Of a stretch of 64,000 nucleotides of DNA, positions 38,101 through 49,480 are shown one piece after another. Position numbers and translations under genes: made by a program. Source of the stretch: Zonotrichia leucophrys gambelii (Eukaryota; Chordata; Aves; Passeriformes; Passerellidae); contig NC_088173.1 in assembly GCF_028769735.1 (NCBI RefSeq), forward strand, positions 6,593,038-6,657,037, in the 5' to 3' direction. Every line of letters starts with the position of its first letter. Position 1 is the first letter of the stretch. The notes beneath the pieces were generated by a model, which saw only the letters and a program-made list of their open reading frames with translations, was not told where the DNA came from and searched no databases.

Positions 38101-38682
38101 CTATATTTCTTGACAAGTCTTAAGGCTTCCTGCCTGGCTGAGAAACTTCTTTCTGTCAATGTGGAAAATACTCAAAACAATCTTTCTCTAACAGTCTTGA
38201 CTAGAAGATTACATGATTTTTCTTTACTAAACCTGTAATGCTAACTTTTTGTATTATTTACATCTCCCTTTTAAAAAGCCTTCTACTGCCTGGCCATTGG
38301 TCAATACACAATAATGTTCTTGTCAATGTTACTAGGTATTCAGAAATACAGATGAGTCACATTCCTTTAGACCCCATGGTCTTCTGCTTTAAGCAGCTGA
38401 GAGATCTCCTCACGTTGCCTTATGCAGATGTCAATGCAGTGTCTGAGCTGATGTGCACAGTGGGCCCAGACCCCACCTCATGGAACAGAACCCCTCCCCC
38501 AGAAGTCTAATCTTCTACCCTTCTCCTTGAAATCTTTGAATTTTACTTCCTTTCTATTCAGTGCTTTGTCTTTTTATGAGGAAGATTTTTGTCACCTCTA
38601 GAGAATGGACTTTTCAACTTCACATTATCACAGGAGCAAGAAATGCATCAACCTTCCAGCAACGTAGATCCCACCAGTCATT
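35183..38682. other. AT-rich unique sequence, no gene seen
   Basis: The longest open frame is 103 codons (+, 36747-37058), unrecognised. A 17-bp tandem duplication occurs at 35624-35656 and a T13-type run near 35731. Confidence 0.5.
35624..35656. repeat. Tandem 17-bp duplication
   Basis: TAATGTGAAATTGCTAA is followed directly by a second copy matching 16 of its 17 positions. Confidence 0.85.
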
Positions 38683-39168
38683 TGCCCTCGTGAGATTGCA
38701 CCCGAAGTAGTGTGTCCAGCTCGGCTGTCCTCAGCGCAAGGAAGATGAGGACCTGTTAGAGCAGGTGCAGAGGAACCCATGGAGATAACCAGAGGGCTGG
38801 GACACCTCTCCTGTGAGGGCAGATTGAGAGAGATGGAGCTGCTCAGCCTGGACAAGAGAAGGCTTCAGAGAGACCTCAGTGAGGCCTTCTAATGTCTTAG
38901 CAGGTCTTATAAAAAGAAGGCAAAGGGATATTTATACAGGCAGGTAGTGACAGGGTAAGGAGTAATAGTTTAAATCTGAAAGAGGACAGGATTAGTTTAG
39001 ATATTAGGAAGAAATTCTTTATTCAGAGAGTGGTGGGCATAGGTTGCCCAACTGCTCAAGGCCAGATTGGATGGGGCTTTGTGCAACCTGGTCTATTGGC
39101 AGGGGGCTTGGAACCTGATGATCTTTCAGATCCCTTCCAACCCAAACTATTCTGCGATTCCCTAATTT
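38683..39168 (+). mobile_element. CR1 LINE, 5'-truncated 3' end with internal deletion
   Basis: This plus-strand CR1 copy starts in the RT C-terminal part (GAGATTGCACCCGAAGTAGT, then ...GAGGGCAGATTGAGAGAGATG) and ends in CCCTTCCAACCCAAACTATT and GCGATTCC. It is 5'-truncated and coding-dead. The stretch normally lying between 'GGTTGCCCA' and 'CTCAAGGCCAGATTGG' (the 'gagaagctgtggatgcc...' part) is missing around 39050, so a 40-50-base deletion has occurred. Confidence 0.93.
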
Positions 39169-39877
39169 TAAAACTCTCCATGATCAGGCAGAGCCTGGCT
39201 GACAGGTGTGAAGCTCAGCACTGCTGCAGCAGTCCCTCCATTTGGTTGTACCTGTAGGAGTAGGATGAGGAACTCCTCACCACAAACCAGGGTTTACTGT
39301 TACTAATCATGGTGATATAATCAATGTGTCAGCTTATGTGTGTTGACAGCTCCTGGTGAAAACGTAGCAGCAATGCAAAGTCACAAGGAGCTTAATCTTT
39401 TCATGAAAGAAGGTATGATTATAAATACATATTTTCTAATTCAAAGACAAAAAGGGAATTTTTTTATGTAAAAACACTCAGATATAATTACACTAAATTT
39501 CAAATAAAAGTCACACCATTAACTGGCATTTCTCCCAAGAAAATTGTTTTGGCACAGATCAGAATTTTGATTACAGTATATCTGTTCTGTGGAGATTTAA
39601 CCATGTCTTATATTTTAGGTTACCTTTTTTTGTTATTGTTTAATGCAAATATTGAAAAGATTTCTTTCTCTCTTTGCTGAGATCTTATCTTTTCTTTATA
39701 TTTTCTTATTGCTATCTGAAACCAGCAGTGCTACACACTTTTTATATCACAAAAATTCCAGAGAGATGTTTTTCAAAATAAATGAATCAAATGTAGCATG
39801 TAGATACATCTTTATAAAAATATGGCATCCACATTTCTTGGAAATATTACATCATCTTTCTCTTTCTTTTGTTCTCC

Positions 39878-39897
39878 TTTCTTTCTTTCTTTCTTTG
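39878..39897. repeat. (TTTC)n microsatellite
   Basis: Five units of TTTC/TTCT follow a longer C/T-rich stretch from about 39855. Confidence 0.85.
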
Positions 39898-40398
39898 GCT
39901 TTGTTGTACGTGTGTATGCTTGACTGCACCATTCTTTTTTTGTGGGTAGTGAACTCCAGCAGCACCCCTGCAAGAAAACTCAGAATTTTATGGCACTTTA
40001 AGTTAGCTTTTAGTGGAGTTGGTGTTCTGTTCTTTAAACTGACAGATGAAAATGTGTTATGAAACCCCCAATTACCTTTTCCCTCATCTATTAAAACTAC
40101 TTGTGGCAGCATCAGGGTTGTTCAAAGACACTGAGATACTTGTTGTGAAATCAAAGTCAAAATAAGCACTTGACTAAGCTTTGGAAAAAATCACCCCATA
40201 GCACAGATTTTTTTGAAGACAACAGACTTTTCTTCAAATTTTTGTTCTCTTGTGTTTAATATTCTGATGAAAATACATTCATGTCAGTAACATAAACATT
40301 CTAAAGTTGAGAGAAACACTAATTGAGAAATTTCAAATTTTCTGGTATGACTTCAGGTATAGGTTTGTCAACATAAGCAGCAATGTTTTTTGTACTTA

Positions 40399-40426
40399 TA
40401 TTCAGGATATAAGTACATCCTGAATA
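40399..40426. repeat. Perfect inverted repeat (10-bp arms, 8-nt loop)
   Basis: TATTCAGGAT at 40399-40408 pairs with ATCCTGAATA at 40417-40426. Confidence 0.8.
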
Positions 40427-41264
40427 CTTTTATTTAAGGGCATATTAGAATGTCCAGTCAGGATCCATGAGAAACTTACTGTATTATAAATGATTTACCA
40501 GAATTCAGAATATTAGTCCTAGCAAGGAATACTACAATTGGATAAGTAGGACTCACAAACAATAATTGAGAAGGAAATGCAAATATTAATCAAATCTTAT
40601 ATTTTCTCATTCCTTTACCCAATATTGACTCAATAAATGTCTCGGATATTCTTACCCACAAGAACTCCATTTTACTGACATGCATGTAAATTGCTTGTTG
40701 AATCCTCTACAGATAGTTAGAGACCAAGAAAGAAACTCAAAATTAATCCCAGAGATACAAAGCACTCATGAGAGCAAACTACAAATAATTTAAAGTTCAT
40801 CATGTAGCCATGCACTAAGCCAGTAGATTGGATAAAAAAATCACATATTATTGCAATATAAATGTAAATTTCAGATTTCTTCTGCAGGAAAAAAAGACCA
40901 GCATTTTTGCCATCTCAATCCACAGTTCTTTCTACCAGTATTTCACCAGTTTTGCAGAAATACCTGTCTGAGTCAGTTGATTGTGGTTAAGCCTGTCATA
41001 AAACTCAAAAAATGTAAAGTTTCAGTTGCAAATATTTTTGAAATTTCTTGTCTGTGGTGCTTTCTTGCTATACTATTTAAATCAGAGTGACTGATGACAT
41101 GTCAGCTTGTATTGTCAGTATGCAACTTGCTGGCGTTCCTCTAAACTCCTGTACATTTCTAATGTTTTGTCAGTTACTATACTGAGAGCCACTAAGATTA
41201 ACATCATACAGTAGGCTTTCATGTTGATTATTAGTAAACTCACATTCATGACACTTTGCCTATT

Positions 41265-41379
41265 GCCAATAAAAAATTGAATTCTATAATTCACTAGTTC
41301 TGTACTTTTTTTTCAATAAAGAGTACAGAATTAGTGAATTACAGAATTATTACAAAGTTTCTTTGCTAAGCCAATAAAA
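41265..41379. repeat. Long fold-back hairpin flanked by 10-bp direct repeats
   Basis: Two 27-base arms (41280-41306 and 41322-41348) pair with 25 Watson-Crick pairs, one G-U (in the plus-strand RNA) and one A-C mismatch, around a 15-base loop. The 69-nt stem-loop has the size of a microRNA precursor. Exact direct repeats GCCAATAAAA at 41265-41274 and 41370-41379 bracket it, resembling a target-site duplication. It could therefore be a small fold-back transposable element, a microRNA-like hairpin or an inverted duplication. The pairing is seen; the function is unknown. Confidence 0.8.
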
Positions 41380-41829
41380 GTTCTTCAAAGGAAATTGCTG
41401 TTCTACCAACCTCTTGTCCTTCATTGAAGTGCTCAGCAACTATGTGGGCAATCTGCTCTCAAGAAGCAGGGGTCTTGAGGAAAAGTAATCAGCCATGGCA
41501 TGAAAAAGGTCCTAGTGCAAATAGAAGTATTCTGAGAGTGGAAGCAAACAGTCAGTTTCAGTGGGTGGAATACATCTTTAAAAAAGAAGCCAGCAGTGGA
41601 GATGCAGATGAGTGCCTGCTGAGTCCTGTGCTGTTCAAAGCATCCAAAAATGGTTTGGAGAAGCAAGCAGTAAGCCTAAAGTTTGATGGTGACACAAAAT
41701 GTATTAATGTTAAAATACATACGTAGCTATATTACTGCTATAATAGCAATATGAAAGTTGTATCTGAGGCAAGAACTAACTGCAGAATTGCAGAAAGTCC
41801 CTCTGAGACAAACTGTGGGACAAATATTA

Positions 41830-42022
41830 TACAATAATTCTGGTTGGAAAAGACCTTTAAGATCATCAAGTCCAACCATAACCTGGCATAACTAAAGCCA
41901 CAACTAAACATGTCTCTAAGGGCCACATCTCTACATCTTTTACATAACTCCAGGATAGGAGACTCCACCCCATCCCTGGTCAGCCTGTTCCAATGCCTGA
42001 CAGCCATTTTGTTGAAGAAATT
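41830..42022 (-). mobile_element. CR1 LINE 3' terminal fragment
   Basis: Antisense CR1 3' UTR: AATAATTCTGGTTGGAAAAG, ACCTTTAAGATCATCAAG, AACATGTCTCTAAGGGCCAC, GAGACTCCACCCCATCCC and CAGCCTGTTCCAATGC in the expected order. The copy ends near a diverged GTTGAAGAAATT. It carries no protein coding. Confidence 0.92.
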
Positions 42023-42514
42023 AAGATGGCTGATGAAATCTGAAACAAGAAATTTGCTAAAAAAATAGCAAAAAAACCACTAACCTCACATATCATAATG
42101 GTTTCTGAAGTCAACCTTTATGAGTAATTTTGAAGCTGTGACAGGAGCATGGTCACACAGTAGCTAAGTGCTTAGTGGCACTAAGGAAATAAGATATTAG
42201 GAATTAGGGAAAGACTGAAAAATAACTTTGGAAACAGAAAAACTGAGACCTACAAACTTCATAAACTACGTCTGGGTATTTCTGTGTTCTTATATAAAAT
42301 GTTTTGGTAGTAAAATTACAAAAGTGACCTCAAAAAAAGTAGTAACTATCCCATGCCATTACCCAAATACAACAAGGTAATTTGTCCTGTCTTCAGTGGA
42401 TGCCTTTATTTTCCCCTCTGCCAAGCAATGACTAAATCTCTGTATTTTTGCTGGAAAACTTCTTGCAGAAAAAAATCTGTGACAGGACTTTGTGTTTATA
42501 TATTAAGAGCATTA

Positions 42515-42538
42515 ATTTTTTTCTTTTTTTTTTTTTTA
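42515..42538. repeat. Poly(T) tract
   Basis: A run of T interrupted once by C. It could be a slippage tract; no retroposed gene was found next to it. Confidence 0.85.
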
Positions 42539-44567
42539 ATGCAGTTTTCTTCAATTTATACACTCCAACTAATCCTGAAAACCAGGTCTAGTAGCACATC
42601 AGAAAAACCATTTCCTTTTTCACTAAGGTCAATAAAATGTTAGCACCTGAGTATTCCCAGCAGACTCTGGCACCAAAATTAATTTTAATCTAGTGGAGGA
42701 GAAGCTTACCTGCTACCTATATGGTTAGCTCCCTGCCAAGTCCAAAACTAACCATGACATGTATCATCCTAAATTATTAATATATTCTTGCATCATTATA
42801 AATAAAGAACCTGAAAGATTATGAGTCCCCGTAGGTTCAACATCAGCCATACAAATAGTACTGGTGTTGTGAAACATTTTCATTCTATTGAGCATGCTCC
42901 AAAGAAACAGATACAGTCAAGAAACTGACACCATTTCTGAGGTATCAGAAAGCAAAAGAGTTAAGAAAGCCTTGAACTTTCTACTAAGTTTTGTATTCTT
43001 TGTTGAGATATTTTTACCACAATCTGATTTTCATTTAACAAGTAGATTCCAGCTCTAAAATAAGTCTTTAAAATACCTTTCAGCAATTCAATTTCATTGA
43101 TTAAAGCTGTCAAGAAAGGAAGGAAATGACAAAGTAGCCAAAACACTTGTATCCTAAGATACATGATAAATTCTGCAATGAACAAACATACCATTCGTAC
43201 CGCCTCCTACATTATTTAGCTAGTTTAACAAATGTAAATTAAGTACTTGAAGTCAGCAGAATTAACTGCAATAGATGAGGCTTACAAATGAGTAATTTTG
43301 TACAGCTGCCATTTGCTCAATATTATAAAAGTGCTCTTAATTTGATTTAACACATCTGTAAAGTGACTTCATTCTATAGATTTATCATCTGAATTTGCAT
43401 TTTTTTTCTGCTTACAGGAGGGAAAAGAGAGCCAATTTCACTTTGAAATTCTCATTTATTAGGCTGTTATATAAATGTCTTCCATAGTGCTTTGTGATGC
43501 AACTATCAGCAACAGCAGTGAACAGGGTTCTGTGGTAATTAGGGATAAATGAATGGATCTGAGTAAAAAACCTCAAAGGTTTTATTTTGTTTTGTCACTC
43601 CCTCTCCCTCCCCCATTACACCCCTGGTTACTCTTCTGCTGGTGATTTTGAAAACCTAGACAGCTACACATGCTTGTACAATTCATAAATCAAACTAGAA
43701 AGAAATTGCATCTTTTTTCAGTGATTTAGCACTCCTCTATTAGTTTGGGTATAAACGCTACATCCATTTAAAAATAATGCAACCATCCATGTTAATCTCT
43801 TCTGTTGTGGTAGTTCTGTTTCTTACCTGATACACACAGAAGTAAATTTACTGGCTTCAATGAGGTTAATGCAGAGTATTCTTAGCTCCACCATATTCAA
43901 TATTATTCTGGCCAAAGAACATCTTTCCAGTCTTAAAAAATAGCTTAATTCTAGCTAATGACATTATAAAAAAAATTATTGACAAAAAGTTGTCTTTTAT
44001 ATCATCCATGAAATTTTGACCTTAATTTTTTGAAGGACAAAAGGTCTGTAAACATATTATTGATGTTACTGACAGACTGTAATGGATCACAAGCTTTTTC
44101 ATAAATCTCTACTGTGCACTGCATATCTGGGGAGAGAACAGCTTGACAGTGTATTCACACATGAATTCCTTAATTCAGTACAGTTATATTTATTTGTTTT
44201 CAGTTCCTTAAAATTCATACTGCTCTTATTAATTATTAGAATGTCCTATGTGTCACCTAACTTTTGTCACTGCAGTGAGGCAGATGATGCGTGACATTGG
44301 AGGTATTTAGAACTTGTCTCCATGGACAGCAAATCAATTACCATGTTAAAGAATATTCTGAGTAGGTCTCACAATAACCTTGCCAATAAACTATTCATCA
44401 TTCCATGGAATAATTCACTGATCATGTGGCAGGAGACAGGAGGAAGCATGGCAATAAAATCAGTGGGTATTTCACTCTTCATAGTAAAAGATGAATGATA
44501 GACCTGAGTCTTATCTCCAGTGTAAATATAAAAATTAATATATGTTATAAGATCTAAGCTTTATTAG

Positions 44568-44600
44568 TGTTGTTGTTGTTGTTGCTATTATTATTATATT
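44568..44600. repeat. Compound (GTT)n(ATT)n microsatellite
   Basis: GTT units run into ATT units via GCT. Confidence 0.88.
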
Positions 44601-46755
44601 AATTACTCTATCAACTTCTATACTAATAATTTTTAGACCGGCATCTGGTCTTTTCCTGTCCCAGATGTTGGGTTCCTTTAGCTAAGGATGGCCAGAAAAA
44701 TTTCTCTCTCTCATTTACCTGAGTCCCTGCATATAAAAACATTTTTATTCTGTTTGCCTAGCTTTTTCATACAAATCAGAGGAAAATTGTCTTTACACAT
44801 GATGCTAAGTGTCTCAAGTTTCTCATCAATTTAAAGTTCCTCCTGCTCCTGACAGTTTTGCTGTAGCAAAGTAAAGTTGGATGTTTATCTCAGTAAAATT
44901 CTCTGGGTAATAACAACACAGTCACATGTTTTGGCATTATGTAGTGGTTACACAGCTTTTAATTTCAGATTAGCTCCAATAAATTAAGAGAATATCTTTT
45001 AAAGACTGAGTTTAACTTAGGTGAAAAAAGGCAACATTAAAGCTGAACTTTAAAACACAGCTAAACATTTTAAGGTCTTTTTGTTTTAGTATTTCTGAAA
45101 ATCTACTGCCCATGATTGAATATGTGGAAATTTGTGTCACATTCAATCCAAGAATGGCACCTAACTAAAACAAAATCATATTTGACAAAATACTCTCATA
45201 ACATCTATGAGGTTTTTCCATTTTTTGCTTGTACAATTATACTATGAAAATATATAAAGATTTGTAAATACTTTTGATTTTTCCTAAAAAGGCTGTTATA
45301 GGGTCATAATGCTAACCAGAACTCTAGAACATGGTAAATAACTTATTCTCATTGAGAAGTGCTCCTGTTGTAAGGCATATACATAGATATACACAGTCAT
45401 ATTTCTGAATGAATTAATTTTTATGGAGGAAAAGCCAGGTTTAAACACCAACCACTCCACTTAGACAGTAGACAAAATATTACATAATTTTTCCTAGTGT
45501 TCTGCAGTCTCTATATGTTTGGAAGATATTTAGATTCTGATCTACAGTCTTCATTTACCACATCACTTCAAAGTGGAAGACAAAGGTGTATCTGTTATCA
45601 TCCATTGTATATGGCTATAGAAAGAAACAGGAGGAAAATAGACAATAGTTGTATATAGATACAAGATTCTGTCACACTGAGCTTCGTGTTCATTCACTGT
45701 CAAACAAATGGTTCAAAAAAGACCTATGGAAATGAGAAGATTTAGGTTTCCTTCATTAATTATGCATTTTTCTATGCAGTCAGTGTAATAAGTAGGAACA
45801 AAGTTTCTTAATGTTCCTTGAATATTTTTTGCACATGATGAATAAGACCCTTTTAAGTCTGGAAACAGTGATAATTATATTTTGTACACTCTGCGCTGAA
45901 TCTATAATTCTCATTAGACATACAAGCTCTTCCACAGTATTTCAGGTAATGAAGAATAACCAGAGCCATGCTGCATTAAGAGGCTCATTTTTCCATGAAG
46001 CAATAAACCATACAACATTTATATTAGTGGCTCTCTGTAACTGCACACAGTAGACATAATAGCAGTTACAACCATCCATCTTATGAAAAACAGTGACGGG
46101 TGTTGCCCAGAGCTCTAAGTAACACAAACATCAAAAAGCACTCAATCTCTTAAAAACTGGTTAGAAATCATACAATAGGACATATATTTGATCCTCAAAT
46201 AATCAATCATTCACATGTATTTGTTCTACATGCTGAAGAATGTTGTGGAGAGAGCATAAAGTGTATTTGCTTTGAAGCAGAAATTTGATATAGCTGAACC
46301 GATAATAAAAAGCAGATGAAAAAGTCTAGCAATTCCAGAAGTTTGCACAAGTTAAAAACTCATTAGGAATGGGAATACGGACACCTATAGCAGTGAAATT
46401 AATAGATCTGGGAAGATCAAAGGACAAAACCATATAGCTGTTTTGGTTTTTTTTTTTCCTTTTTAGAACATTTTCATTTTGTTACTGAGAAAAGCATCCA
46501 AGTTGGTTTGAATACTTATTGAATAATATAATATTCTTCTTTTTTATCTCCTATCCCTTATCTTATAGTGAATAAAATTCTTATGAAAATTAGATTCCTT
46601 ACCTCCAAATTTGTTTACTAATGTGCAACTTTTAATTGCTGTGAATGTTCATAGTGCTGAAATATTTTCTAAGCAAGCCTTCTTTTCATGACTTGAAATG
46701 TGGATCCTGTTCCAGCTTAGGGGATATAAAATATGTTTAACATCATATCTATTTG

Positions 46756-46799
46756 TCTTCAAGAATTCAGACCCTCTTCAAGAATTCAGACACTCTTCC
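46756..46799. repeat. Tandem 19-bp repeat, about 2.3 copies
   Basis: TCTTCAAGAATTCAGACCC is followed by a copy with one change (CAC) and then a partial TCTTCC. Confidence 0.85.
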
Positions 46800-48020
46800 C
46801 TCACATACCATTTGAGCTATATATATTTATATGGTTTATTCACAAGCCTGAGCCCTACTGTTCCGTGCAATATATTGTAACTCACTTTTTTAAAGAAGAT
46901 AATATCCCCAGGGAAATTTTCTTCTAATAGCAAGTATAAAAAAATATTTATAAAAGGCCAAACTAATATAGCCATATCTTTCTAGATATAATATGCAAGG
47001 TTAAAAGCCTACTCCGCTTGCATAGTTCAGTGTTCACCAACTTTGTCTCAGTAATTTTAGGAATATCGCAGAGAACAAAGCTTCAAATGTAAAACAAAGC
47101 CCTCAAGACTATATTGCACAGCACTCACCCAAACTTGCCACTACAATTTACACACTTCGTCCCTCAAGTAAGGTGGTTCACAAGGAAATCCACTTCAACT
47201 TGAATATTTTTTTATCTAAAAATTCAGCCCAATATTAAAGGGTGCTATCTGCACTGTGCCTGATTCCCATTTAGTATTTTTATGCCTGGCAGGACTTTTG
47301 AACGTGGATCAAAACTAAGGGAACTTTTCAACAACTTGGCAGTGATAAGAAGCCTGAAAATGAATACAAATGTGATGTGCCCACTTCATGCTGTCAGAGA
47401 GATACAAAGTGGTCTCAGCATAAATAAGAAACCCTACAGAGCTTTAGTATGTCAGCAGATAGTAGCTCAGATGCCAGTAGTTAAGTATTTCTCTGCATAT
47501 CAAAGCATTTATAAAGAGAGGATCATTATAATACAAAAAACTGCAGTGTTTGAGTGAATGCCTATGATGAATAGAGGTTTAACTACCTACAGTGAGTCTG
47601 AAGGACTAATTTATTTCTTTTAGTACCTGCTAGATGAAAAGATAGCAACTGAATATATTTTGTAACGGGTTTTGTCACACCAAACAATAAAAAATAAAAT
47701 AGTAGACAAAATACTGTATCCTTCATGATCTAAAGAACAAGCCATATGTTAAACAGTTTTATTACAAAAATCTATTAGTTTCTTACAAACTAGACCTTGA
47801 GTATTTATGATGCACACAACAAATCTGTCTTGGCAATATTAAAATCCCTCAGAGACCTCATTTACAGAGAAACTACTTTAACTTCCCAGTATGCTATTTA
47901 TAATCATCTCAATCACTGGTTCATTATAATCTATATGAATGATCCCATTTTATTTTCAGATATTCTACTCTCATAAAACCCACACACTATCACAGAAATT
48001 GCGATGACGCAGTATTGCCC

Positions 48021-49182
48021 CAGAATCACAGGCTGGCTGAAGTTAGGAGATCTGAGGAGCCCACATGCTCAAAATCCCTTGCTCAAGCAGGACACCTCGG
48101 TATGATTGCCCACGTTCAGGTGGCTTTTGGAGCTCTCCAAGGGTGGAGATTTCACAATCTGCTGGGCAATCTGTGCATGTGCTCAGTCATGCTCAGAGTA
48201 AAAAAGTGCTTCCTGATGTTCAATGGGAACATCCTGTGTATTGGCAATTTGTGTCCATTGCCTGTTGTCCTGCCAAAAGATCTTAGCTTTGTCCTCTTTG
48301 CATGCTCCTATCAGGCTATCTATGTATAATACCAAGTTCCCCTCTGGAGCTTCTCTTCTCCAGTCTAAACTGTTCCAGCTCTCTCATTCTTTCCTCATAA
48401 GAAGGATGATCCATCATTTTCATCACTTTTGATGCATTTTGTTGGATTCTTTCCAATCTGTCCATGTCTCTCTTGTACTGGGGAGCCAAGAATTGAGCAC
48501 AGAACTCCAGGTGGGGCCTCACCAGTGCTCAGTGGAGGGGAAGGAAGGATCATCACTCTCAACCTGCTGACAACCCTTTTTTTAATGCAGCCCAAGATAT
48601 CTTCCACCTTTTTTCTGGTAAGGGTACACTGCTGGATGATCTGAAGCCTGCTGTCACCAGGAGCCCCAGTATATTTTCTGTGAAGCTGATTCCCAGCTGT
48701 GTGACCTCCAGAATTTATGGTGCCTCTCCTTATCCAGCCAATTGTTTTCTATCAGCTGCAGGACTTCACACTTCTTCTAGTTGAAGCATCGACGGTTCCT
48801 TTCAGCCCATTTCTCCCAGCCTGTAAGGGCTGTAGGGGCTGGATGGCAGTGTGACCCTTTGGCTTATCATCCCTTAATTCCAGCTCTGTGTCATCAGCAG
48901 GCCCATGATGAAGGTGCTAAACAGGATTGAACCCAACAGTGACCCCTGGATACACCACTACCTGGCCTCCTGCTGGTCTTTGTGCCACCACTCTCTGGAC
49001 TCAGACATTCAGAATTTTCAATCACCTCACTCGCTCCTTATCCAGCCCATTCTTTACCAGCTTGTCTGTGAGCAACAGTTTCAAAGGCCTTGCTGAACTC
49101 TAGGTAATCAATATCCATTGCTCTCCCCTCATTTACCAGTTGAGCATTTCATTACAGGAGTTTATTGAATTCAAGCACTCCG
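48021..49182 (-). mobile_element. CR1 LINE, long decayed copy (RT C-terminal half and 3' UTR)
   Basis: On the minus strand this covers roughly the C-terminal half of ORF2 and the 3' UTR. The 3' terminus is at 48021 (CAGAATCACAGGCTGGCTGA in plus orientation). Minus frames show ILGCIKKRVVSRLRVMILP (48395-48607) and, after a frameshift, RPHLEFCAQFLAPQYKRDMD, LERIQQNASKVMK and SYEERMRELEQF (48316-48522), all CR1 RT C-terminal motifs. Upstream, plus-strand text near 48880-49150 matches the RT segment around the catalytic region (e.g. GTGTCATCAGCAGGCC, TTCAAAGGCCTTGCTGAACT). Many stops and indels make it a pseudo-copy. Confidence 0.93.
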
Positions 49183-49189
49183 GTCATGG

Positions 49190-49480
49190 GAGTAATCCCA
49201 CAACACCTTTGTGATCCCAAAAACTCCATAGCCCTGGAACTGCACACAGGTCTTTAACTCAGTGGTTTATTCCCCATACTGCATTTATTAGGGGACAGGC
49301 ACTTTAGAAATGCACCTCAGCATGTTCAGTTGCTGGAGAGGGTCTTGGGGATTTTTGTATAGTTGCTCCTTATTAGCACTTCCTTGCTTACATGCAAGCA
49401 CTGGGGGTTACTCAATTTGAGAAATATTAAGTTTTTACATTTCACAAGTTATGTGATCCCCATGTAGCTTCATCTCACAC
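49190..49480 (-). mobile_element. Possible LTR fragment next to CR1
   Basis: On the minus strand this stretch contains two AATAAA poly(A)-type signals (within CTAATAAATGCAG and GGGAATAAACCAC), followed by a GT/TG-rich part ending near GGGATTACTCCCATGACC. That is the layout of an LTR R-U5. It begins where CR1 similarity stops. No target-site duplication or TG...CA border was found, so this is tentative. Confidence 0.3.

Larger units (their letters stand above)
39169..41264. other. AT-rich unique sequence, no gene seen
   Basis: The longest open frame in the window (139 codons, +, 39643-40062) is F/L/S-rich from T-rich and TTTC-repeat DNA and has no recognised domain. An inverted repeat lies at 40399-40426. 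Confidence 0.5.
42023..48020. other. AT-rich unique sequence, no gene seen
   Basis: All open frames are under about 100 codons and unrecognised. A poly(T) tract at 42515-42538 is followed by AATGCAG, and TTCTGCTTACAG ends at about 43418. Both look like splice acceptors but are not followed by an open exon. Simple repeats lie at 44568-44600 and a minisatellite-like repeat at 46756-46799. Confidence 0.5.

Noticed and set aside
39643..40062. 139-codon open frame, plus strand
   Set aside because: It is the longest frame in the window, but its F/L/S-rich translation reflects T-rich DNA and a TTTC microsatellite. No domain, no splice context, and an antisense frame is open over the same repeat.
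42511..42544. Poly(T)-AATGCAG resembling a splice acceptor
   Set aside because: No open exon or donor follows. A T-tract before a chance CAG is common.
43390..43534. TTCTGCTTACAG acceptor-like site with a donor-like GGTAATT downstream
   Set aside because: All three frames of the presumed exon contain stops, so there is no coding exon. A non-coding exon cannot be judged without RNA data.
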